Assembly: GCF_004359215.1 (NCBI RefSeq)
Contig: NC_090613.1
Location: forward strand, 5,571,089 to 5,635,088
Origin: Bremia lactucae
Lineage: Eukaryota > Oomycota > Peronosporomycetes > Peronosporales > Peronosporaceae
Direction of reading: 5' to 3'
Length of the DNA stretch: 64,000 nucleotides
The position numbers and the translations under genes were made by a program. Of the stretch, positions 44,251 to 55,246 are shown piece after piece (the stretch's first letter is position 1; every line of letters starts with the position of its first letter). The notes under the pieces are model-generated. The model was not told where the DNA came from. It worked only from the letters and a program-made list of their open reading frames with translations, and ran no database searches.

Positions 44251-45020
44251 TCTTAAGTCTTTCTATGTCTTTGGAAGCGAGGTAGCTCCGCTACAATATG
44301 CATTTCCCAGCGCTATGTATGACATGTTTATCGACACTGGCCGGACGCTTCCGAAAACTCCGCTTCAAAAAATTATGGCATCACTCTCTGTCAAATAACA
44401 TGGAAACAATTTCCTTATAGAGCTTTTTCGTCGCTATGAGATTGGTCAGATATCAAAGCTTCCTGGTGGCAACCTTAGAGTAAAGGTGAAGTCAAAGGAA
44501 GCTTTCCTGCAGCTTGAATACACGCAGGCGAACATCCTCGGCGGGGTCTTCATGTTCAAGTACTCGATATTCTTGAGCGAAGTACTTCATTAATATATCC
44601 AACGTTGACTTGGATACGAACACCGACCTAATCATGCAGCAACTATACCTGCTCGGGTGCTAGCCCATTTACGACACCTTTCGCGAAGTCAACCCCGCGA
44701 CCGACATCACGTCAGCTACATGGCGCAAGTACTTCTTGACGAGATCATGCCCAGGTGCGCTGATGATCAATGGCAGTGTCTGCGACCAAGGCTTATTCGA
44801 AATTACACTATGAGGATAATTTCATCGTACTGGATTTGGATGACAAATTTGATGTCTGCCTAGGTATTTTACCTTGGCTCAGAAAATTGTTGACGATTCT
44901 GAGTAGGCTCAGCACTGGTCTAGACGGCGGAAAACTGCTATCAGTCGTGCCAAGATCGATGCCGTGATGCGAGTGGTAGCCAAACGGCAATCGCACAGTT
45001 TGGAACGGGGTGTTTTTTAG

Positions 45021-45482
45021 TCAACCGCATTGCGGCCACTTGACAATCATGCTTGAGAAGTCAATCGCATTGCGGCCACTATACAATCATGTTTGAGAAG
45101 TCAACCGCATTGCGACCACAGTTTTTTCTAGTTTGGAGGGTCGACAGCGCCATCGTTAATCGCCAGACGATGAAAGTCAAGTTTGAATCGAAAGCCTTGA
45201 CTTCGAACCATCATGAAAGTCAGCTCCCGCGTGGAGCTCCGCATCGCAAACCGCCTGCTGACAACCACAGCTCACGTTTTGCCAAGTCAACAACTCCGAC
45301 GCGTTATCGATCTCGACGCTCACCGGACTTAATAGCAGGGTTACCCCTCCGAGAAGTCCATGACTCGGGAATAAGCAACAGCTGGTGCTAACCGAAAGGG
45401 ACAACGATGGCGTAACGATGGGGTTGTCGACCCTCCAACAAGAAAAAAACATGGCCGCAATGCGGTTGACTTCTCAAACATG
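45021..45482. repeat. Inverted and triplicated ORF1 segment
   Basis: A 40-bp unit (TCAACCGCATTGCGGCCAC...) occurs at 45021-45060, 45061-45100 and partly at 45101-45120. It is the reverse complement of the normal ORF1 sequence at about 45441-45480. The inverted match extends to 45161 (arm about 45088-45161 against 45410-45482). The segment CGCCAGACGATGAAAGTCAA also recurs directly at 45161 and 45542. Confidence 0.85.
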
Positions 45483-48400
45483 CTTATCAAGCAATTCTCA
45501 CAGCGCTGATTGGCATTGCTACATCCAATTACTTTTTGGCTCGCCAGACGATGAAAGTCAAGTTTTAATCGAAAGCCCTGACTACGAACCATTTTTTGGG
45601 GTCCGGCGTAAGGTGGCTCCTGTGAATGTTAAGGAGCCCGACGCATTAATACGTCGTCCAAGTCTGCTTACTTTATCAAGAAGCACCATTCGACGAAAAA
45701 GAAAGCTGCCAAAAATGCAACGGTTCCAGCTGTAGCTGAGTCTATGCTAGACGACGAAAACCCTTCCCGGTATCCTTCCTGACGGTCTTGCAGCTGCAGA
45801 CGCCTAGGTCGACGGAGTGTGCAAACTTCTCAAAAAAATAAAAAAGTAAATAAAAAGTAAATAAAAAAATATTTTTTTTTGACAAATCCTGACAATATTA
45901 CTAAGCGGGCAGTCGCGTCACCTCTCGCTTTTATCTATCCCTGAAAACGGGAGAGAATGGGCACGACGTCGCTGAACTGCCTGCTGCATGCTAAAAACGA
46001 ACGCGTGCTGTGTGCAACACTGCTCAATGAAGATACCACATTTTGCAAGAAGTAAAAAAAGGATGGGGATCAAGTCCCATATAAGCGCGGAGACATCTTT
46101 AGAGTGTGTGCCAAGTGTGTGACGTCGTCCAATTCCAGCATGGAACTGTCTCGAGCGACCAAAGCGTTGGGCATAATTTAGCTCATGCTCATGTCCATAG
46201 CACCGACAATCTTCTCCAACGATCACTGGATCCAATTGTCACTGGTGAACTAGTCGAGTGGATTCCAGCACATCACACGCTCCTACTTCATCCTAATAAC
46301 CTCCTCTGCCTACTGATCTCAGTAATTTCTGCTTGCAGCAATGGAGAGAGGTGCATTGGCAGGGGGCCCTTCTTGTTGATTTGGAAAGTCGCCAAAAGCT
46401 TAATGGTTCAAATCCCACTACGTTTTTGGCACTGCAACTTCAGGAAGTTGATGGGGACGTTGTAATGATAGCGGGTGATCTGGCCACTCGTTGCTAAAGG
46501 CACCTCAACCCCGACGAGCTGGAATCATTTCAGAGTTTGACCATGAATACCAACAGCTTCTAGAACAACAAGCATCTGTTTATTGACAATTTGCTCTCTA
46601 AGTACTTGGTGTCGTGTGTTCAAGAAAACAAATTCGGCGATAATTGACATCTCTCCAATTTTAAGTTTTACTTCAAATCTAGCTTTACTCACAAGGTTTT
46701 TTTTAAACGGCCCCAATACTCAATTGAATCGACTGAAGCGAGGAAGGCGGAATGGTATTCTCACAGTCCTACGCTCCAACTTTCCAGAATTTTCTTCAGC
46801 TGTCGAGACTACGGATTTTTCAGTTGCGGGCCGCTATCTTGTAAAATTGTCGGTAAATGATGCTTCCGTCTATATTCACAATGCATATGCGCCTGCGGAA
46901 AGGCTAGAAACGCAGCATTCTTCTTGAGCCTCGCGACCGAAAATTCGAAGATCAAGCGACACATTCAGTATTGGGTGACCTGACACTCCCCCGGATCCAC
47001 GGCTTGACTCTTCCAGCCCTGACTTGCGCTATGATCCAAGTCGGTCTAGTTGTCTTGGCTGGATGGCGACACTGGGAGTCGTCGAAGCATGGCGGGTCCA
47101 CTTTGACACCAAGCGGGTATTTACAGGCCCTCTCCCGCGAAAGAATCGATTGGACTAAATTTAATGTCGGAGGCATTTTAGAAGCGCTTCTACGAAGACT
47201 ATAAGTTTTTTTAACCGTCGCATCCAGGAGATCACCTTGCTCACAGCGTAACTTGCGTTCTGGAATACTACTACATGGCAGAGGATACTGGAAGTTCCCG
47301 CATTATCTGTTCGAGTATCCGATGGTGGTGTCTGCAATTGAAAGAGAGGCAGAAATGATTCAGGTTGAGCTACGCACTGCATCCAATCCTGGTAAAATCT
47401 GGAAATCGTGGAAGGAACACATCATAACCCAACTACAATGCTTGCAGAAGAAGCTCCGGCGGCAAGACACTCAGGCGGTTGAAGAGGCGAAGGTCTAACT
47501 TGATCGTGCAGCTTCACGACTGCGCGTAGACTCGGGTGAATTAACCCGAGAGCGTTGCGTTGTAGCTATCGAAAATTACAGGGACACGATCAAGCATGTA
47601 CAACCAAGACAGTGCATTCAACTTTTAGGCCACCAACTCCGAGTAATCGACTAAACACTTTTCCGTCCTCTGGATTCAAGCTTATGACGAGTCTCGATAG
47701 AAGAGGTGATGGGATATCTCGACGAACCCACAAGATTTTTTCTCCGTTTCCTGGAACACTTGGAGACTGAGATGGGGCATCATAACAGCAGCGTAAGCTT
47801 CTCAACTCGGTTTCTCGCTTTGTCTCCGATATCGACCGTACCGTTCTAAACGCACCTGTAACGCCTTCAGACCTCGCGAGTGCAATTAGGCGCAGGAAGC
47901 CGTCGTCAGCACTCGTCATGGACGGTTTGACAGCTGGCTTCTACCAGGTGGCTCCAGCAGTTTTTGTCGACTGCTTACACATCGTCTTTGCCGCTCGACT
48001 TAGATATGGTAAGCTGCTATTATCTCAACGATATTCAGCAGTCGTGCTTTTGCACAAGAAAGGGTCACGAGCCGAGCCAGAAAACTACCGGCCCATCGCT
48101 GTGATGCAAGTCGATGTTAAGGTTCTGGGAAAAGCTATGACGTACAGGCTCCAACATGTCATACCAAACTTAATTCACCGAGACTAAAAAGGCTTTGTCA
48201 AGGGCCGTTCCATCCACCACCACATTCGCTTCGTAGGACTTTCAAGATATTGTTACAAGTCGGGATGAAGAAGCGTATGCTCCTTTCTTGAACTTTGAAA
48301 GGCTTTCATCGAGTCAATTGGTAATACATATTCAGACTGCTCGAAAAAATGGGGTTTGGCTCGCGGTTTGCACAAGCGCTGTTGCTCATCAACCAAAAAC

Positions 48401-49382
48401 ATTTATCCTGCATTTTATCCAACACAAGGGGTGAAGCAAGGTGATCCGTTATCTGCACTTATATTCATCTTAACTATTAAGCCGCTTGGCAACCTGCTGC
48501 AATCTCATGAGGAGAACGGAGTCTGCCTGAACGCAGATCTCAGTGTCACGAGCTCGATCTTGGCGGATGACTCGACTCTTCTGGGTGGTTCGATACCATA
48601 CTTGCAAGCCCAACTTGAGATTGTGAAGGAGTTGTTCAGAGGCTCTGGTGCGACAATCAACATGTCCAAATAAATGCTGATGGCATTGACAGAAATCAAG
48701 ACTGTCATTTGCGTCCGGGCGTACACGTACTTAGCCGCACGGAGACGGTAAAGTACCTTGGCATCCCGTTTTGGTAATCGTCGGTAAATAACGCTCTCGT
48801 GGTTCTTCTCGAGCAGCGTTTCTAAAACGGCTTCAAGACGTGGTATTTTGAAGCGCGGACGCTTCGCGGTCGGCTTCTGGTTACTCAAACGATGCTTCTA
48901 TCTCGTTCATGGCATATCACGACACACGTGGTAATTCCAGCAATGGTAGTGAAGCGGTAGCAGTCGGTGCTGAATCGGTTCGTGCTGAGTTGAAAGCACA
49001 ATCGTGACGCTTCGCATGTCCAGCTTATACCAAGTGAGTTTCTGTATTAACGCCGCCGCGAAGGTGGTCTGGGGATCCCTAGTCTGAGGGCGCATCTGAA
49101 GCGCCAACGACTGCAGCTTCTCCTGAAGTTTGTGAATGCTGCTAGCTTCGAGGGGGTTCAGAACTGGACTTCAGCAGGTGCCGATCAGCTAGTCCTTTTT
49201 GGCACAGGTCGACGCACCTCCTTAGACTTCTTCACAATCTCTTCACTGCGTCACGGTGAATTGATAAGGTGGAGCCTAATCTCACCATGGTGGAAAGCAG
49301 CATGGACAATGTAGTACAAAATCCGTTTAACGTGGCAAGACCTTCCCTACGAGGAACGAGCTTGGTATGGGCTTTGTCGGCC

Positions 49383-49622
49383 TAATAAGTAAATGCCTAT
49401 ATGAACAGAAATAAAAAACTCTTTAATTATAAAAATAATATTATTTTAACAAACGGTTCTTCCATTAAAATATAATGAGTTTGTATTTGCAGGATTATTA
49501 GCTTCGGTTAATGAGAATGTCTTATTAAAACTTGATTCTGCTATAGCAAGATGATTATTTATGTTTACTGCTATTATATATTTATTTTAAACTGTTGGTA
49601 CTACTGATTATCAAATATTATA
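49383..49622. other. 240-bp AT-rich insertion in LINE
   Basis: Other LINE copies read ...GTC(A/G)GCC directly into GATCTGGTTTCACTC; here 240 bp lie between. The insert is strongly AT-rich and ends cleanly with no duplication. Its composition suggests organellar DNA, not shown. Confidence 0.75.
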
Positions 49623-50701
49623 GATCTGGTTTCACTCAGTTACGACATTTCAATTTGAACAAGTCACTGTTATGTGACACAGTATTTGGTTCCAGAAACT
49701 ATTTCAATTTCATGACGAACAATTCTATCCGGAGGTAAAACCGATGGTAAATTATTACATACCACGTCTTGGAATTCCTTAATTAAGAAATAAAATGGAT
49801 CCGTTGGATTTAAAACGATCGATGACCCACTCCGCGCGCTAAGTGCAACTTATGTGTCATCCAACACAGCTTCGTCCAGAAGTGACGATAAGTTTAACTC
49901 AATCGTTGGTCGAATTACCACCATCTCAGATAAGTCGCCAGCCTTTAAGGCTCGACTGCACTCATCAATAGACATTTCGTTTAGCTCCAAAAGAGCATGT
50001 AACGAAGTAATTGCCGCAACGCTGACTTCCCCTTCAATGTTACCGATCACACCATTTACAAGGGTATGCAATTGCTCGCTCCTATCACTTTGTGAGGGTT
50101 TAGACGCTTCGCATCTCCCCTACCTTGGAGTAGAGACAATACGCCTCTTAGAGGTCGGGGCATTCACGTCCCCAAATTTCCAGCCTGAATTGGTTCTATA
50201 CCAGAGATGGTGTCTAATTCGATATCCGACAAGGAGTTAGGTAACTCAATTTTCTTGTCCAGCGACCCTTTACGTGTCACTTCACGTGCATTAGAAGGGT
50301 TTGACCCGAAATGCCGTGGCGAATCGCCAATAGTGTCACTAATGACACTCAGTATGGTGCCACCTCGGCCGACCACACTCGGTGGACTTATAGGTGCCAC
50401 TCTACGTGTCTCAGGGGCATCGCACCCTTGATGACTCGGCCTTAGGCCTACAATGCTTTCAGCATTCAGTAAATCGTTATTAAAACGAGTGTCACTCGAC
50501 AGAGTACGTGCCGTTCCACCCCCTTTTATGAGTCGGGCTCAGAAGTAATGTTTACAACATTGGAGTTTATTAACTCAGGCATCCCAATGTCTAAATAATT
50601 GACAGATTTAGTCAGTGATCCGCGACAGTAGTGCTTTTGTTACCTAGCAAAGTGGGTTCTGACCCTCCAAAACGTTGCTAGGAACATTGCGTGGCGCCTA
50701 A

Positions 50702-51155
50702 TGCAACGGGGCACTACGACTTGTACTATTTCAGTACAAGTCCACTTCGCACTGCTTCAGTTGCGAGTGGTGCCTTACGTTAAGTGACGTACACGGTACG
50801 TGCAGAGGAAGACTTCTCTTAAGGCAACTAGCTTTAAGAGGGTAAATTGAAAACTGTATTAAATATAATTAAGTGTCTCTTGTTCTATCTTTGTAAATGT
50901 TAACTTAATTATAAATCTAATACTAAACAAGTAAATGAATTTTTATCTCTATCTTATCTGTAACTCTCTTTGATTACTTCTGCAGCTGATTAGTCTGCGG
51001 AATAAATAAATACAATGGCCTATACCTATTTATGGATAAGAATTCTGAATATTACTATATAAAGTAATATCCTCCAAATATTATCTACCTTTCAGATAAT
51101 ATTTTAATTTTCAACCTTTAAGTGTTAATTTCATGTAACGGTACACCCCGTTACA
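50702..51155. repeat. Solo LTR-1 with 5-bp TSD (CCTAA)
   Basis: 454 bp from TGCAACGGGG to CCCCGTTACA. Flanked by CCTAA at 50697-50701 and 51156-51160. It lies inside the protease/linker region of the minus-strand gypsy element, so it is younger than that element. Confidence 0.92.
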
Positions 51156-52679
51156 CCTAAGGTCTTAGACCTTCATTCGATCCATGGCTCATGGCGTTCA
51201 AGCCAGGCCATTCAAGGATGAGATCATAGCTTGAATCAAATCAAGGACGAGACGGCGTCCACACTGTCAATGTCCAGAAACTTTATACCTAAGTTCAACG
51301 GAAGTTTAGGATAAGTGATACGAATCCCAATCGCTAAGCGAATAGCGATTGTATCACTTTCATGCGCTTTAAGCGCCTCAACGTATTGCTGATTTTCCTC
51401 AAGGAAAAGACGCAAACATACTTGCAAGACGCCCCTGAGTCAATTAAAATTGATCATGGCTTATTAAAGCCCTTCACAGTCGCATGAGCGACTAACAAGC
51501 CAGGCCTGTACCCACGCCCAGTGCCATTACGCACCAAGCTAATTGGGGCTAGATACTTCTTACTCTCACCTCCTAGAGATTCAACAGAGCCTACGTCTTC
51601 CGCAGTAGGGCGCTCCGCACCTACTGGGTATCGACGTTTTACCGAACCGTGCGAGATTTCTGGTGTAGGTCGGGATCGGTGCTCTTTCGAGCTTTACGAG
51701 CATTGCGTTAGGGGACAGGCCGGACGTAAATGTTTCGTGCTTCGGCACATATACCATCGACGGATGTTCTTATGCTGCCACAGCTAACACGAGCAGACTT
51801 TAAGTCGAACTCAGCGCGGAGCGCTATGGCAACTGCCTCTTCGAAAGTAGCAGGATGGGATCGGGATAATTCTCTCCAGGCAACGCCCGCATTGAGACCC
51901 CCCCCTTAATACTGTTTCGACAATTTCTTCTTGTGCAGGGTCTTGATGCATAGATTAAATAAGAGTTCTCAACTCCTGAACTTAGTCCCCTAGGGTAGGT
52001 TTTCCCTGTCGAGTTGCTATGAGCCGTGATCGCATGCGAAAAGCCTGATCAGGCGGTGCAAATATGCTGGTTAATTGCTGTTTCAGAAAAAAAATAAAAA
52101 TAGTATTATTAAACCGAATATTTTTTTGAATACTATGAGGGAAAAGCATCGTCTTTAGACGTACTGCACGATAATGCCCACTCCATAGCCCTACCTCCGA
52201 GTTTATAAATGGCCATAGCTACCTTTTGCCGTTCTTGTTAAGAACAAGGTGGAGTCATTGGACATCTCCATCTGCTAAGTAAAAAAAGGGTTTCTCCCTC
52301 TTTTTCTCAAATGTCTTTATATTGACAAGTAGAGACGAGCCTTAGGCTCTGAATCAGGTACAGAGATGTACCGAGTTGGATTCGATGCCGCGAGGTGATC
52401 CTGAACCTGTCCGATCAGGAGAATTTATATCGCATGAAGGCTTCAAGCCTTGCATGCAAGACCTCTGCGCCCTGGGTCATATTAAACTCTATATGTTCAA
52501 GCCAAAACAAAGTTTTGAGATTGTCATACGCTGCTGTCGCGCCTCTAAAACTTCTGGAAACTCTACCATTCAGTTAAGCTTAGTTTTATCAAGACTCCGG
52601 TGTGGATTGACTACTAGTGCTTCCAGGTTTAGCGGAGCTACCTTGCTCCTTAAGTCAGAGAAAGACTTATAGACTTTAA

Positions 52680-52925
52680 GAGTGAACTTAAGAATTTTAA
52701 CAATTCAGGGAGTCGTACAAGCTATCAAAGAGTAATAAATCCTAGTTAAAGGATTCAGGGGTTCGTAGAACCAAGTGGCAACTAGCGCCCGAGAGTATGT
52801 ACCTCAGAAAGGCTTCTATCTCTCACAGATCAATGCACAAGCCTTAGGAAGGCACTAGACGCTTTAAGATCAAAAGGAACTGCACTTCATTTAATTATTT
52901 AAATTTAAAACGACCACATTTGTTA
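52680..52925 (-). repeat. LTR-3 fragment (5' LTR end)
   Basis: Reverse complement of 43.98-44.22 kb with moderate divergence. The outer part of the LTR is not recognisable. Confidence 0.7.
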
Positions 52926-53538
52926 CTGCTTATTGAAGGCGATACGCAGTGGTTCTGGTTTGCCGGGTTGATTTATATCTAAATCAACCAATTAGTAAAT
53001 TTGTGTCTTGTTGCTTCAGTTTTACCAAATTTGGGAATATTGGAAATATTGAATTGTCATTTTTCTCTAATGGGAGATAATATTAGAAATTCGTCTTATA
53101 TGAAATAATAGTTTTGTAACGTTAAACGTGTCACATCTAATTGTCCAACACACTGCCTTCAATATTGCGTTACCTTGACGATGTTTACCTGAAAGCAGGA
53201 AGGGAACCCCAAGTAAATTTTAAGTTCCTGTCAGTGGCTACCAGAATAAACAAGGTGTGCAGTGAGGCAAGCACTAATTCGGCTTCGCGTTCGATCGCAG
53301 ACACCACGAGGCAGAGGCGCGTTGCACAGACTGTGAAGGTGGCTATATGACTAGATTTGGATTTGGGCGGGTCGGGTACTGTGAGTTATGTCTTGACGAA
53401 ATGACTGGCTAAATTTGAACAACAATGACCTAGATTTTCGCCTTAAGATGGTAATTCTATCCAGCGGATCCACTATTTATTCGACCGAGTCGGCATTGAT
53501 AAACATTGCAAGAAGAACAAAAAATCTCCGTTTCATCA
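52926..53538. other. Intergenic edge of repeat island
   Basis: About 610 bp downstream of the MFS gene. A 69-aa open frame at 53141-53350 has no recognised family. Confidence 0.45.
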
Positions 53539-54912
53539 TCACTGAATCTGCTGGAAATTAAAAGGCAGTTGGTGCCGCTGTATTTGGGCAAGCTGAGCGC
53601 AGCATGCAAGAGACAATGCCGAAAGCACAATGGCCACGACAAAAATGTGGGCAAAACATTGCGCACCAAAGCACTTTTCCACGCCATCAACTACACGTAC
53701 TCCTGCCGAGTGTTGGTACATGTACGACGCTAGCGGGCCAAAGAAAAGCGGATAACCCACGCAATTGGCAATGCTTAGCAGGCCAAAATTCTTGCCGAAG
53801 TTGTGTAGACCGAACTCCTCGCGAATAATCACGGGAAAAGTTCCGAACATGACTCCTTCTGAGAACCCAGCCAAGGCTACAGGCAACACTAACCAATTTG
53901 GGGGCACAAATAAGAACGCCATTTGTGTCACAGCCGTCAGTAACGTCGAAATACCAGCAAAATAAGCCCGCGGATACCGCAGTCTATAAATGTCTGAAAT
54001 TGTTCCAGCTAACAAGCGGCCGAGCGTATTGGCCACAGAGAAAAGCGCTACCATTAAAGGAATTTGCTGTATTTGGCCGCCTAGGGATTCCACAATGAAT
54101 GATACATTGGACATGACAAACAAGCCGACACCAACGACAATCATTACCGGAATGAAGAGCATCCAGAATCGCATATCCATCAGCAAAACCACACCTGTGA
54201 TATCGTCTGGCTTCTCACAATTCAACGTAGCATACACATGTTCCCTCACCTCCGTTTCACTCCTGCATAGGCCAATTTCCACGCTTTTCGATCTTTCTCT
54301 GGTGCTCATTTCTTCTTCTCCATAAATTGGACGGGGAAATACATACCAGGCGAAAACGCATACAACAAACAAATAAATTCCGACAAACAGGAAATAGCCC
54401 GGCACATCACTGCTATCAAAACCCTCGTGGAACACGAACGTGAAAAAGGCGCCGCCACAGCTATATGCCGACATGAGGGCTGCCATGACTTTTCCACGGT
54501 TGCTCGCTCCCCACAAAGACTCATTTGCGACGATGGACGAGAAGACGCAGAAAGAGCTTAGCAGTCCGAACAGCATCATAGCACAACCAATGCTTAACGG
54601 ACTCGTCCACTCTGGCGCGAATTGCAGTGTCGTAAATAAGACGAGGTAAATTAGGAGCATGATATTTCCACTTAAAAGGAGGCTCGTACTTGGCCCAAGT
54701 CGGTCAAAGATGACGCCAGGTAAATATGACATATAAGTGCCTAACATTGTCATTGAAGAGACCGTTGATATCCCTGCCTGTGTGAAGTGAAGCAGCATCT
54801 TCAGCTGCGCATTCCAAGCCGAAAGTGCGTAAGTTGATCCTACCCCGAGCATTAGCAGCATACCGGCTACCAGACTACATGACCGTCGGAGCCGCGATGG
54901 TGACAATGCCAT
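53539..54912 (-). CDS. Major facilitator superfamily transporter (nodulin-like/oxalate-formate antiporter-like)
   Basis: A membrane transporter of 457 aa with about twelve hydrophobic segments in two halves separated by a charged central loop (about residues 195-245, with MSTRERSKSVEIGLCRSE). The first helix pair has YALSAWNAQLKMLL and TMLGTYMSYLPGVIFDRLGP, typical of the nodulin-like/MFS_1 group, with the D-x-x-G-P loop between TM2 and TM3. The second half has SNVSFIVESLGGQ and ANTLGRLLAGTISDIYRLRYPR. Substrate cannot be inferred. The start is the ATG at 54912; a few codons upstream in frame have no ATG. No intron is required. It is divergent from the RAB3GAP2-like gene. Confidence 0.85.
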   Translation of the reverse strand: MALSPSRLRRSCSLVAGMLLMLGVGSTYALSAWNAQLKMLLHFTQAGISTVSSMTMLGTYMSYLPGVIFDRLGPSTSLLLSGNIMLLIYLVLFTTLQFAPEWTSPLSIGCAMMLFGLLSSFCVFSSIVANESLWGASNRGKVMAALMSAYSCGGAFFTFVFHEGFDSSDVPGYFLFVGIYLFVVCVFAWYVFPRPIYGEEEMSTRERSKSVEIGLCRSETEVREHVYATLNCEKPDDITGVVLLMDMRFWMLFIPVMIVVGVGLFVMSNVSFIVESLGGQIQQIPLMVALFSVANTLGRLLAGTISDIYRLRYPRAYFAGISTLLTAVTQMAFLFVPPNWLVLPVALAGFSEGVMFGTFPVIIREEFGLHNFGKNFGLLSIANCVGYPLFFGPLASYMYQHSAGVRVVDGVEKCFGAQCFAHIFVVAIVLSALSLACCAQLAQIQRHQLPFNFQQIQ

Positions 54913-55246
54913 TGCAAAAGACAATATACGAATAATAATAATGTAATGGTTTTTTGGGAAATACTGGGATTCTTCCGATACAGCATTAAAGTACTTTTTT
55001 GTCCATTCGCTTTGCTAAGCAACTCCTTGACAAAGCTTAATGTATCTGTAGAAAGCAGAGGCATGACCTGCTTCTGTCGTATGCCAGGACGAAATATTTT
55101 GCCACGTTCACTTGATAAATATAAATTTATATGACTTTAAAGTCGCGCAAAATGCTATGAGGTTTCTGAATGATGTTGGTCGCCACTTGAAGTTATCGGT
55201 GGTACAATGTACCACTTCTTTCATTCCGCATCGGATAAAGTCCGTA
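54913..55246. other. Divergent promoter region
   Basis: About 330 bp between MFS and RAB3GAP2-like starts. An Inr-like site lies on the plus-strand side; none was evident for the MFS gene. Confidence 0.5.
55220..55227 (+). promoter_or_regulatory. Candidate oomycete Inr, RAB3GAP2-like gene
   Basis: TTCATTCC lies 20-27 nt upstream of the ATG at 55247. It fits the oomycete Inr and favours that ATG over the in-frame one at 55157. Confidence 0.4.

Larger units (their letters stand above)
44370..49675 (+). mobile_element. Second LINE copy, same family, degenerate
   Basis: Collinear with 28.56-33.5 kb. ORF1 is at 44.37-46.47 kb. The endonuclease is at about 46.5-47.2 kb (RNGILTVLRSNFPEF). RT at 47.9-48.8 kb reads MDGLTAGFYQVAPAVF, LLHKKGSRAEPENYRPIA, GVKQGDPLSALIF and ILADDSTLLGG, with the catalytic ADD kept. 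The ORF2 C-terminal region is at 48.95-49.68 kb. It carries a local inversion/triplication at 45.02-45.16 kb and a 240-bp AT-rich insertion at 49383-49622. Many stops and frameshifts. Confidence 0.8.
49690..52925 (-). mobile_element. Ty3/gypsy element (LTR-3 family), gag-PR-RT start, minus strand
   Basis: Minus-strand order: 5' LTR-3 piece (52.68-52.92 kb), gag start (SLDKTKLNWMVEFPEVLEARQ near 52.55 kb), gag centre (FAPPDQAFRMRSRLIATRQGK near 52.05 kb), and a protease region (LGIKFLDIDSVDAVSSLI near 51.25 kb). A solo LTR-1 insertion follows, then the PR-RT linker (50071-49850, SSLLDEAVLDDT) and the RT opening (NPTDPFYFLIKEFQDVVC, VRHEIE near 49.7-49.8 kb). It is truncated on the left against LINE sequence. 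Stops throughout. Confidence 0.7.

Noticed and set aside
45021..45120. Regular 40-bp repeats suggesting a CRISPR array
   Set aside because: Units are directly adjacent without variable spacers and derive from LINE ORF1.
53141..53350. 69-aa frame downstream of the MFS gene
   Set aside because: No motif, no signal peptide, unremarkable length for chance.
53604..54649. Plus-strand frames over the MFS gene
   Set aside because: Shadows of the minus-strand coding sequence.
55112..55156. Upstream start for the RAB3GAP2-like gene
   Set aside because: The frame opens with TTG, not ATG, and lies upstream of the Inr-like site.
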